Below, in pieces: positions 49,792 to 58,207 of a DNA stretch of 64,000 bases; the first letter of the stretch is position 1; every line of letters begins with the position of its first letter. The DNA is taken from the NCBI GenBank assembly GCA_020632875.1, contig JACKET010000001.1:1-64000 (forward strand). The letters run 5' to 3'. This stretch comes from Alphaproteobacteria bacterium. Lineage in GTDB: Bacteria; Myxococcota_A; UBA796; GCA-2862545. The notes under the pieces are model-generated. The model did not search any database. It saw only the letters and a program-made list of their open reading frames with translations, and was not told the DNA's origin. A program made the translations under genes and the position numbers.

Positions 49792-50798
49792 GCGGGGACG
49801 AGAAGAAGCCGAAGCCATCGACGCCGGAGGGCGCGCGGACGGGGGCGCTGGATGCGTCGCGGCTCGACGGCGCGAGCATCGACGAGATCGCGGACTTCGC
49901 GACCGAGGAGATCCCCACGCAGGAAGCGCGGCGCCTCGAGACCCGCGACGACGGCGAGGAGCCCTGGACCGACGAGGTCACCGAGCCGGGTGAGGCCCGT
50001 CCGTCCGTGCTCCCCGAGCTCGACGACGACCCGCCCACTCAGCAGGTCGAGATCGACGTGACCCCGAAGCGCTACGAGATGCTCGACAGCCTCGGCGTGG
50101 TGGGGATGGGCGAGGTGCTGCGCGTGCGCGATCGCGAGCTCGATCGCGTCGTGTGCATGACGCTCCTGCACCCACGCTTCTCGATGAGCCCCCGCAGCAT
50201 GACGCGGTTCCGCGAGGGCGTGCTGCTCGGCGCGGGGCTGCAGCACCCGGCGATCCCGCCCGTCTACGACGCCGGGATGCTCCCCGACGGGCGGATGTAC
50301 TACACGACCATCGAGGGGCAGGGGGCCACGCTCTCCGCGCTCGCGGGTGTCGAAGCGCCCGTCCGTCGGCGGGTCGGCTGGGTCGCGCGCGTCGCCGAGG
50401 CCGTGGCGTACGCCCACGATCGAGGGGTGGTGCACGGCTGGCTCGGGCCGGCGGTGGTCCGCGTGGGCGAGCCCGGGCGCGTGATGGTGCACGGCTGGGG
50501 CTTCCGGCCCTCGACGACCGAGCGGGCATTCACGGCGCCGGAGCTGCGCGGGGGCCAGGCGACCGAGCCCTCCGCCGTGACGGACGTGTTCGCGCTCGGC
50601 GCCGTGCTGTTCTTCGTCCTCACGGGGCGCGCACCGGCCACGGCCGGCGATCCCGTGCCTCCGTCCGCGGCGGGCGGGGCGGCCGACGATCGCCTCGATG
50701 CGATCTGCCTGGGCGCCATGTCGGCTCGGGCCGCGGAGAGGCCGGCCACGGCGGGCGATCTGCTCGGCGCGATCGCCGCTTGGATCGAGGGGTCCTGA
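49788..50798 (+). CDS. Pseudokinase of the Ser/Thr kinase fold
   Basis: 336 residues. After an acidic disordered 90 residues, a kinase fold runs from about 96 to 335 (SLGVVGMGEVLRVRD, YAHDRGVVHG, TAPELRGG, DVFALGAVLFFVLTGRAP). All three catalytic motifs are lost: the VAxK lysine is Thr 125 (VVCMTLL), HRD is HGW (216-218), and DFG is HGWG (235-238), while structural residues such as the APE motif remain. It therefore cannot phosphorylate in the usual way but may bind and regulate the kinase whose gene overlaps its start. No membrane helix. A T6 tract follows the stop. Confidence 0.88.
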   Translation: MSGDEKKPKPSTPEGARTGALDASRLDGASIDEIADFATEEIPTQEARRLETRDDGEEPWTDEVTEPGEARPSVLPELDDDPPTQQVEIDVTPKRYEMLDSLGVVGMGEVLRVRDRELDRVVCMTLLHPRFSMSPRSMTRFREGVLLGAGLQHPAIPPVYDAGMLPDGRMYYTTIEGQGATLSALAGVEAPVRRRVGWVARVAEAVAYAHDRGVVHGWLGPAVVRVGEPGRVMVHGWGFRPSTTERAFTAPELRGGQATEPSAVTDVFALGAVLFFVLTGRAPATAGDPVPPSAAGGAADDRLDAICLGAMSARAAERPATAGDLLGAIAAWIEGS

Positions 50799-50800
50799 TC

Positions 50801-50806
50801 TTTTTT
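50801..50806 (+). terminator. T tract after the pseudokinase stop
   Basis: Six T residues lie three bases after the TGA stop, in otherwise GC-rich DNA. The preceding DNA offers only a weak stem (GATC...GATC around AGGGGTCCT), so an intrinsic terminator is possible but poor. It marks the likely end of the 43986-50798 transcript. Confidence 0.3.
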
Positions 50807-50847
50807 CGGATCCGGTGAGGGGAATCCGGGGGTGTGGACGTTTCCTT

Positions 50848-50878
50848 GTACGAGTCTGGTGACACCAGAGCTCTGTAC
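50848..50878. promoter_or_regulatory. Nested dyad upstream of the zinc-finger/sigma pair
   Basis: TCTGGTG (50855-50861), a single A, then CACCAGA (50863-50869) form a perfect 7+7 inverted repeat. It is extended by GAG/CTC and by an outer GTAC at 50848-50851 and 50875-50878, giving an imperfect dyad of about 31 bp. It lies about 125 bases before the zinc-finger gene start. It could be an operator or an mRNA hairpin in the leader. The rest of 50799-51001 has no gene. Confidence 0.4.
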
Positions 50879-51001
50879 GTTTCGTCTCCACACGGGCTCG
50901 CCGCTGCCACGTGGGGGCGAAGCGTCCGGGCGGCGGACGTCGTCCGTGGCGACCGGTCCTCGGGGGGGAGACCGGTCGTCCAGCCCGGAATGGAGGGAAG
51001 C

Positions 51002-51253
51002 ATGTCCTTGAAGAAGCTCCGGGAGGCCTTCGCGAGCGCCTTCGACACGCTCGATCCCGAAGACGACGTGCTCGAGATGTGTCCCGACGCCGACGTCCTC
51101 TACAACGCGCGCCACGGCATGCTCACCGCGCGCGAGCTGGCCGAGGTCACCGATCACATGGCGCGGTGCCCGGTCTGCGCCGAGGCGTACCGCCTCGCGA
51201 TGAACACGCCTTCTCCGGCGGACGAGCGGTACAATGAGCCTCGCCGACACTGA
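51002..51253 (+). CDS. Small zinc-finger (anti-sigma-like) protein
   Basis: 83 residues. The C-terminal half carries EVTDHMARCPVCAEAYRL, an HxxxCxxC motif of the zinc-binding anti-sigma (ZAS) type, preceded by an acidic N-terminal helix region. There is no membrane helix, so if it is an anti-sigma factor it is a soluble one. ATG at 51002 has GGAGGGA upstream; an upstream in-frame ATG at 50834 is rejected as it has no SD and crosses the leader dyad. The last 20 bases overlap the start of the sigma factor gene, so the two are made together. Confidence 0.75.
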   Translation: MSLKKLREAFASAFDTLDPEDDVLEMCPDADVLYNARHGMLTARELAEVTDHMARCPVCAEAYRLAMNTPSPADERYNEPRRH

Positions 51254-51818
51254 CGCCCGGGTGCACGCGCCCGGCGCCCGGCCGGGGCCCATGCCGCTCG
51301 CCGACGACCCGCACACCGACGAGTACACCGACCTGCGCGTGCGCCTGCTCGCCGCGTGCTGGCAGATGGCGCCGCCCTGGCTGAACGACCGCATCGACGA
51401 CCTCGTCCAGACGGCCGTGATGAAGGTGATGCGGTCGGGCAAGGTCGAAGAGCGCGTCGAGATGAACAACGCGTTCGTGTGGCGGCTCGCGCACAGCGTC
51501 GTGGTCGACGAGATCCGCCGGCACCGCCGGCGCAACGAGACCGGCATCGACCCGCGGCTGCCCGACCCCGTCGAGCCGAGCGTGCGGGCGAACCCCGAAG
51601 CGATGACGGGGGGCCGCGAGATCGGCGCCGAGATCGTCGACTGCCTGTCGAAGATGGCGCCGAGCCGGCGCCGTGCGGTGACGCTCTATCTGCAGGGCCA
51701 CAGCGTGCCCGAGGCCGCCCGGTTGCTGGGATTCACCGACAAGAAGGCCGAGAACCTCGTGTACCGCGGCCTGTCCGACCTGCGTGGCTGCCTGCGTTCG
51801 AAGGGGCTGGAACCGTAG
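51234..51818 (+). CDS. ECF-type sigma-70 family factor
   Basis: 194 residues. Region 2 is seen as DRIDDLVQTAVMKVMRSG and AFVWRLAHSVVVDEIRRHRR, region 4 as LYLQGHSVPEAARLLGF with ENLVYRGLSDLRGCLRSKG, a helix-turn-helix for -35 recognition. No region 3, as in ECF sigmas. The N-terminal 35 residues are an extra linker. ATG at 51234 lies inside the zinc-finger gene. Unusually, the anti-sigma-like gene precedes the sigma gene. It converges with the cyclo-ligase gene, 27 bp away. Confidence 0.87.
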   Translation: MSLADTDARVHAPGARPGPMPLADDPHTDEYTDLRVRLLAACWQMAPPWLNDRIDDLVQTAVMKVMRSGKVEERVEMNNAFVWRLAHSVVVDEIRRHRRRNETGIDPRLPDPVEPSVRANPEAMTGGREIGAEIVDCLSKMAPSRRRAVTLYLQGHSVPEAARLLGFTDKKAENLVYRGLSDLRGCLRSKGLEP

Positions 51819-51845
51819 CGTCGGGCGATCCGGGGCAGGTGAACG

Positions 51846-52376
51846 TCAGGACCGCGTCAGCCAGCCCGCTTCCGTGAGCAGCCGCTGCAAGGGCGCGTCG
51901 TGCCCCTCGGTGGGCACCGCGTCGACGACCTGCCGCAGGTACCCGAGCCCGATGGCGTCGACGCCGGTGTGGTGCGCGAGCCACACGTCGTAGAAGCCGG
52001 CTCCGTAGCCGAGCCGCGCACCGTGCCGGTCGAACGCCAGGCCCGGCACCAGCACGTGATCGACCGCCACGACGGGCCCCTCGGAGGTCGGCACGCGGAA
52101 GCCGCCGGGCACGAGCGCCTCCGTCGAGCCCAGCGCCGCGGCCTCCATCGCCCGCTGGCCCGTGATCCGCGGCACCGCGACGGACATCCCGGCCTCGATC
52201 ATCCAGCCCAGCAGCCGCCGCGTGGGCAGCTCGGTGCCGATGCTGACGTACACCAGCACCGTGCCGTCGAGCGTGCGGACGTGCTCCCAGACGGCCTGCT
52301 CGGCGGCGAGGGCCTCGTCGGGCGCGATGCGCTCGCGCAGATCCTTCATGTGGGCGCGGAGCGCCTCTTTCAGCAC
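51846..52376 (-). CDS. 5-formyltetrahydrofolate cyclo-ligase
   Basis: 176 residues. Family motifs: VLVYVSIGTELPTRRLLGWM and VPGLAFDRHGARLGYGAGFYD (ATP/folate-binding loop), with LGYLRQVVDAVPTEGHD at the end. It converts 5-formyl-THF to 5,10-methenyl-THF using ATP in the cytoplasm. GTG at 52376 lies inside the end of the ABC-F gene (7-base overlap). An ATG eleven codons in is an alternative start. Confidence 0.92.
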   Translation of the reverse strand: MLKEALRAHMKDLRERIAPDEALAAEQAVWEHVRTLDGTVLVYVSIGTELPTRRLLGWMIEAGMSVAVPRITGQRAMEAAALGSTEALVPGGFRVPTSEGPVVAVDHVLVPGLAFDRHGARLGYGAGFYDVWLAHHTGVDAIGLGYLRQVVDAVPTEGHDAPLQRLLTEAGWLTRS

Positions 52377-54250
52377 AGCTCGGCCTCGAGGCGCGCGATC
52401 TCGGCCTCGAGCGCCTCCCACTCTTCGAAGAGCCCGTCGACACGGGCCTGATGCGCCTGGCGCTGCGTGCCGAGCTCGGTCGCGCGCGCCCAGTCCTCGG
52501 CGGCGTCGACGAGCTGCGCGTCGACGCGCTCGACGTCGGCCTCGGCCCGCTCGAGGTCGGCGGGCAGGGCGTCGAGGCGCTTGCGGGCCCGCTCGAGCTC
52601 GCGCTGGAGCCGCTTGCGGTCGGCGTAGTCGGTGCGCTTCGTGCGATCGACCGCGACGGCCGCCGAATCGGAGGTGCGCTCGAAGTCCGACGGATCGACG
52701 CCCTCCTTCAGGAGGCACGTCGAGTCGAGGCGCAGCACGTGGGTCGCGAGCTGCTCGACGACGTACCGGTCGTGGCTCACGAGCACCAGGGCGCCCGTCC
52801 AGTCCTTCAGCGCGCGGACCAGCACCTCGACCGTCTCGGCATCGAGGTGGTTCGTGGGCTCGTCGAGCAGCAGCAGGTTGTGGGGCTTCGCGGTGAGCGA
52901 AGCGAGCGCCACGCGGGCCTTCTCGCCGCCCGAGAGCGCGCGGATCGGGCGCAGCGCCGCATCGCCGGAGAGGCCGAGCGCGCCGAGGATCCCGCGCACC
53001 TTCGCGGTGTCGAGCAGCGGGGCCTGGGCCGTGACGACCTCGAGCCCCGTCGCGTCGGGGTCGAGCGCTGCGGCGAGATCCTGGTGGAACACGCCCATCC
53101 GCAGCCGGTCGCCGGGATACCGCCGGCCCGCCAGGGGCAGGAGCTCGCCGGAGAGCGTCTTGAGCAGCGTGGACTTGCCGCTGCCGTTGTCGCCGATCAG
53201 CGCCACCCGCATGCCGCGCTCGATCTCGAGATCGAGGCCACGGATCAGCGGCTCGTGCTCGGGCCAGCCCACGTCGACGCCCGCGAGCCGCACCATCCGC
53301 TGCGCGCTGGCAGGCGGCTCGGGCAGCTGCATGCGCGGCAGCGACGGCTCGCGCTCGAGCTCGATGCGCTCGATCTTGTCGATGCGCTTCGCCCGGCTCT
53401 TCGCCTGGGTCGCTTTCGTGGCCTTCGCACCGAACCGATCGACGAAGCTCTGCAGGTGGTCGAGCTCGGCGTCGACCCGGCGCTTCTCGGCTTCCTGCTG
53501 GGCCCGCTGCTCTTCGCGCGCCACGAGGAACCGGCTGAAGTTCCCGGCCCACGAGTAGAGGCGCTTGTTCCGCACCTCGACGATGCGCGTGGCGACCCGG
53601 TCGAGCAGGTGCCGGTCGTGGCTCACGAGCACGGTGGTCCACGGCGCGGTGCGCAGGGCCTCGGCGAGCCACGTGCGGGCGTGCAGGTCGAGGTGGTTGG
53701 TGGGCTCGTCGAGGAACGCGACGTCCGGCTCGGAGAGCAGCAGCTTCGCGAGCGCCGTGCGCATCTGCCAGCCGCCCGACAGCTCGGCGCACGGCTTCGT
53801 CCACACGTCCTTCTCGAAGCCGAGGCCGTGCAGCACGGTGCCGACCTTCTGGTCCCACGCGTACCCGCCGCCGATCTGGAACGACGACTCGGCAGTGGCG
53901 AGGCGCTCGACGGCCCCGTCCTCGCCGGCCTCGACGGCGCGCTGGGCCCGCTCGAGGTCGGCCTGGAGCTCGACGAGGCGCACCATGCCCGCGCGACACT
54001 CGTCCCACACGGGCTTCTGGCTGCCCTCGACGGCCTGCTGGGGCAGGTACCCGAAGCGGAGGTCGCGTCGCTTGTGCAGGGTGCCGCGGTCGAGGTCGAC
54101 CTGCCCGAGCAGCACGCGCAGCAGGGTGGTCTTGCCGGCGCCATTGCGTCCGACGAGGCCGATCCGGTCGCCCGGTCGGATGTGGAGCTCCGCGTCGACG
54201 AGCAGATCGTTCCCGCCGGCAGAGACGACAGCGTTCTCGAGTCTCAGCAC
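52370..54250 (-). CDS. ABC-F family ATPase, Uup-like
   Basis: 626 residues with two ABC domains and no membrane helix. Domain 1: Walker A GRNGAGKTT, signature LSGGWQMRTALAK, Walker B DVAFLDEPTNHLD. Domain 2: GDNGSGKST, LSGGEKARVALA, LLLLDEPTNHLD. A charged linker (QEAEKRRVDAELDHLQSF) joins them, and the last 85 residues are a coiled coil as in Uup. Members act on ribosomes or nucleic acids rather than transport. GTG start at 54250. Neighbour to the folate gene by overlap. Confidence 0.93.
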   Translation of the reverse strand: MLRLENAVVSAGGNDLLVDAELHIRPGDRIGLVGRNGAGKTTLLRVLLGQVDLDRGTLHKRRDLRFGYLPQQAVEGSQKPVWDECRAGMVRLVELQADLERAQRAVEAGEDGAVERLATAESSFQIGGGYAWDQKVGTVLHGLGFEKDVWTKPCAELSGGWQMRTALAKLLLSEPDVAFLDEPTNHLDLHARTWLAEALRTAPWTTVLVSHDRHLLDRVATRIVEVRNKRLYSWAGNFSRFLVAREEQRAQQEAEKRRVDAELDHLQSFVDRFGAKATKATQAKSRAKRIDKIERIELEREPSLPRMQLPEPPASAQRMVRLAGVDVGWPEHEPLIRGLDLEIERGMRVALIGDNGSGKSTLLKTLSGELLPLAGRRYPGDRLRMGVFHQDLAAALDPDATGLEVVTAQAPLLDTAKVRGILGALGLSGDAALRPIRALSGGEKARVALASLTAKPHNLLLLDEPTNHLDAETVEVLVRALKDWTGALVLVSHDRYVVEQLATHVLRLDSTCLLKEGVDPSDFERTSDSAAVAVDRTKRTDYADRKRLQRELERARKRLDALPADLERAEADVERVDAQLVDAAEDWARATELGTQRQAHQARVDGLFEEWEALEAEIARLEAELC

Positions 54251-54259
54251 GACCGCTGT

Positions 54260-54499
54260 CTAGCGGGCCATCACCGCGACGAACAGGCCCCCGAGCAGGA
54301 ACGCGACGAGGGCGAGCGCGAGCACGAAGCCCGCGAGGACGTGGGGACGTGGGCCACTCGCACCGGCATCCGGCAGATCGGGCGCCTGGATCGGGCGGAA
54401 CGGCGCCAGGGACTCCGGAGCGTACGAGCGGGACGGGGGAGGCCGCTCGGGGCCGTCGTCAGCCTCGTCGTCGGGGGCGCGGTCGTCGTCGGCGCTCAC
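54260..54499 (-). CDS. Small single-helix membrane protein
   Basis: 79 residues: an acidic, proline-rich N-terminus (SADDDRAPDDEADDGPERPP) and one C-terminal membrane helix (about 53-76) ending VAVMAR, a tail-anchored layout. GTG start overlaps the stop of the next gene upstream (GTGA). It ends nine bases before the ABC-F start. No family recognised. Confidence 0.6.
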   Translation of the reverse strand: MSADDDRAPDDEADDGPERPPPSRSYAPESLAPFRPIQAPDLPDAGASGPRPHVLAGFVLALALVAFLLGGLFVAVMAR

Positions 54500-54888
54500 C
54501 GGAGCCCCTTCTTCACCTTCAGCCCCTCCCAGGTCTTCTCGTCTTCCTGGGGCTGCTCGTCGGGTGTGGGATTGCTCATGAGCGCGTAGATCGCCACGAG
54601 CACCGAGACGGACCCGATGAACCCGATCGCGAGGACGCCGGCACCGATCCACAGCCACGGGATCGAGCGCCCCTCGCCGGAGCCGCCGCCCTTGGACTTG
54701 CCGCGGAGCGCGAGCCGCTCGGGCTCTTTCGACGTGAAGGACGACTGGGTCGGTGGGCCGTGATCCTCGCGCCAGTCGCCCGGCGCGGGAGTGGCCTTGT
54801 AGTAGGTCTCGGTGTCTGACGCAGGGCCTTTCGTGGCAGCGACGTAGCCAGTCTCCGTGACCTCGGGTTCCTCGCCGTTCTCGGGCAC
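54496..54888 (-). CDS. Small single-helix membrane protein
   Basis: 130 residues. A hydrophilic N-terminal 75 residues (PENGEEPEVTETGYVAATKG) are followed by a membrane helix at about 80-105 (WLWIGAGVLAIGFIGSVSVL) and an acidic tail ending EGLKVKKGLR. GTG at 54888 has GGAGGT four bases upstream. First of two overlapping small membrane protein genes. The 99-bp gap to the divergent MoxR gene has an AT-richer stretch (ACAAGGATACAGAAACTTTT) that may hold promoters. Confidence 0.62.
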   Translation of the reverse strand: MPENGEEPEVTETGYVAATKGPASDTETYYKATPAPGDWREDHGPPTQSSFTSKEPERLALRGKSKGGGSGEGRSIPWLWIGAGVLAIGFIGSVSVLVAIYALMSNPTPDEQPQEDEKTWEGLKVKKGLR

Positions 54889-54987
54889 CGCACCTCCGTC
54901 ACAAGGATACAGAAACTTTTCTCCACTGTGGGCACCGGGGCGCGACCTCGGCGTCACACCGGTCGGTCGGGGGCGAGGAGGAGTCAG

Positions 54988-56096
<1,109 letters not shown>

Positions 56097-56100
<4 letters not shown>

Positions 56101-56483
56101 TCCCGGTCCGCTGGGGCCCGCGCGCGCAGCCGCTGGCGCCGGTCGCGGCAGCGGGGAGGGGAGACGTCGCGCGACGCCTCGGGGAGCGCGTGCTCGCGGC
56201 ACCTGGCGCCTGGCGCGTGATCGTGGGCGACCGCCTGATCGTCGTGCTCGGCGCCGACCTGCCCTGGGTCGACGGCATCACCTACCTGGGCGGCGCGCCC
56301 GAGGCGCCCCGGCTGCTGCACGACTGCCGGCTCGCCCCGTCGGTGCCGGGCGATCTGCTCGCGCGGGCCGTCGAGCGCAGCGTGCCGGGCTTCGTCGCGT
56401 GGCTGCACGACCCCGACCTCCTCGTCCCGCTCGCCGAGGCCGAGCCCGTGCACCCCCCTGCGCTCGCGGCGTGGCTGCGATGA
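56097..56483 (+). CDS. bpX5-like small protein of the MoxR-vWA-propeller system
   Basis: 128 residues. The middle has VIVGDRLIVVLGADLPWVDGITYLGG followed by LAPSVPGDLLARAV, a pattern I associate with the small domain named bpX5 in MoxR-vWA-beta-propeller ternary systems; the exact bpX number is from memory. No signal peptide or membrane helix. Overlaps by four bases with both neighbours (ATGA at each end), so it is a fixed part of the operon. Molecular role unknown. Confidence 0.65.
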
Positions 56484-58207
56484 GCGCGACCCTCGCGGAG
56501 TGGGTGCGCTGGCTCGACGGGCTGGATTCGCGTCTGGTGGGCCTCTACGAGGACTGGCTGCCCCGGCTCCGGGCGGCGTTCGGGCCGTGGCGCCGGCCTG
56601 CGGTCCGCGATCCCGACGGCGATCCCGACGGCTACGGCGGCCTCGCCCGGCGCGGCCGTTGGGAGCAGCTGCTGGTCACCGAGTGGGCGCTCGCCGAGGC
56701 CGTGCCGGACGAGTTCGTCCGCCGCGCCGCCATGCGCGAGCAGCTGTTCCTGAAGCTCGAGCGCCAGCTGCCCGCGGCAGCGCCCGTCACGCGGGTGTGG
56801 CTCGACTGCGGTCCGACCCAGCTCGGGGCCCCGCGGCTCGCGCACCTCGCGATCCTGCTCGTGCTGAAGCGCCGGGCCGAAGAGGCGGGCGGCACGATGC
56901 TGTGGGCGCCGCTGCACGACCCGGAGCCGCTGTACCCGGAGCTCGACCCGCTGCACTTCCTGTCCCGCCGAACCACCGCGCTGGTCGAGCGTTTCGTGCC
57001 TCCGGGGTCCGACGAGGCCTTCGTGGTGGCCGCCGATCCCGTCAGCGGCGCGAAGAGCGCCGTGTGCGTGCGCGAAGGCGAGGGCGTGCTGCGCGTCGAG
57101 ACGCCGGGCGGCGCGGTCGACCTCGTCCTGCCCGACATGGCCGAGGTCGCGCGTGCCCTGTCGAGCCCGGTGGCCCGCGCGGCACCGCGGCTCGTGCAGA
57201 CGCGCTCGGGCACCGAGGTCGAAGCGCTGCAGTGGGCCCCGTCCGGCGGGGCGCTCGTCGAGCGGCGCGGCGATCACCTCCTGGCGTACGCCGTGCCACG
57301 CGGCGCCCGCAAGCGGGTGAAGGTGCGCTGGGCCGACCCCTGGTACGGCGAGGCGCGCCCGCTGCTCGCCGCCGGCTGGAAGTACCAGTCGCTCTGCACG
57401 CTCCGCCAGACCGAAGACGGCCGTGAATGGGAGCTGAAGGCCCGCGACCTCTCGATCCGCACGCCCGTGCAGCGCGATTTCGTGCCGCCCGCGCGGGACG
57501 GCCGCGTCCCCGGCCTCGCGCTGCTGCCCGGCCGGCACCTGAAGGGCTCGAGGCACGGCGGCCGGTCGCGCACCGTGGCCCTCGTCCGGGACGGCGCCGA
57601 TCAGATGTGGTTCGTCGACTTCCAGGGGCGCGAGGCGCGGGTGCTCGGGCGAACGCTCACCGATCCCATCGTCGCGCAGGGCACCTACGGATGGGTCCGT
57701 CCCGACGGGGGGATCGTGAGGCTCCGCCCGTCCGTGAAGCTCGGCGCGCCTCCAGAATGCATGGCCGATCACGGCTACGAGGAGGTCCCCGGGCTCGTGG
57801 GCGCACCGACCGAGCTGTTGCAGACCCCGCGGGACGACCGGGCGGACGCCATCGCCGCGCGCATCGGTGGCTCGTGGTGGCTCGGCCAGGTGGGCGGCTG
57901 GGGGCCCGGGTTCTACGAGGCCGCGCGCTTCGACACGCAGCACCGCGTCGTCGGCGGTGTGCTCTCCACGACGGCCCATCCGTCCTGCCTCGTGGAGGTC
58001 GTCGAGAACGAGGTGTGGCGCCGCACGACGCGCGGTCGCGAGCCCATCCTGGCGCTCGATTCGCCCATCGTCACGGCCGCCGTGGGCGGTCGGGACGCCG
58101 CGCCGCTCGTCGCGCTCGGCACCGCGTCGGGGTGGGTGCACGTCGTGCCCGTGTGGCAGGCGAGCATGCCGTGGCTGTCGTTCGTGGCCTCGGAGGTGAA
58201 GCCGTGA
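56480..58207 (+). CDS. vWA-like/beta-propeller protein of the MoxR ternary system
   Basis: 575 residues. The N-terminal 240 residues include RWEQLLVTEWALAEAVPDEF, REQLFLKLERQLPAAAPVTR, VWLDCGPTQLGAPRLAHLA and GTMLWAPLHDPEP, a degenerate vWA-type fold in which VWLDCGPTQLG occupies the MIDAS-like position without a full DxSxS. From about 245 on come repeated strands ending WVR, WWLG and GWVHVVPVW, consistent with a beta-propeller. In such systems the vWA part couples to the MoxR ATPase. Overlaps both neighbours by four bases. Confidence 0.7.
   Translation: MSATLAEWVRWLDGLDSRLVGLYEDWLPRLRAAFGPWRRPAVRDPDGDPDGYGGLARRGRWEQLLVTEWALAEAVPDEFVRRAAMREQLFLKLERQLPAAAPVTRVWLDCGPTQLGAPRLAHLAILLVLKRRAEEAGGTMLWAPLHDPEPLYPELDPLHFLSRRTTALVERFVPPGSDEAFVVAADPVSGAKSAVCVREGEGVLRVETPGGAVDLVLPDMAEVARALSSPVARAAPRLVQTRSGTEVEALQWAPSGGALVERRGDHLLAYAVPRGARKRVKVRWADPWYGEARPLLAAGWKYQSLCTLRQTEDGREWELKARDLSIRTPVQRDFVPPARDGRVPGLALLPGRHLKGSRHGGRSRTVALVRDGADQMWFVDFQGREARVLGRTLTDPIVAQGTYGWVRPDGGIVRLRPSVKLGAPPECMADHGYEEVPGLVGAPTELLQTPRDDRADAIAARIGGSWWLGQVGGWGPGFYEAARFDTQHRVVGGVLSTTAHPSCLVEVVENEVWRRTTRGREPILALDSPIVTAAVGGRDAAPLVALGTASGWVHVVPVWQASMPWLSFVASEVKP

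Noticed and set aside
50834..51001. Extension of the zinc-finger protein to an ATG-like start at 50834
   Set aside because: It would translate the leader dyad; the ATG at 51002 has a strong SD.
54889..54987. Defined sigma-70 promoter between the small membrane protein and MoxR genes
   Set aside because: The DNA is AT-richer than its surroundings, but no -35/-10 pair with proper spacing could be assigned on either strand.
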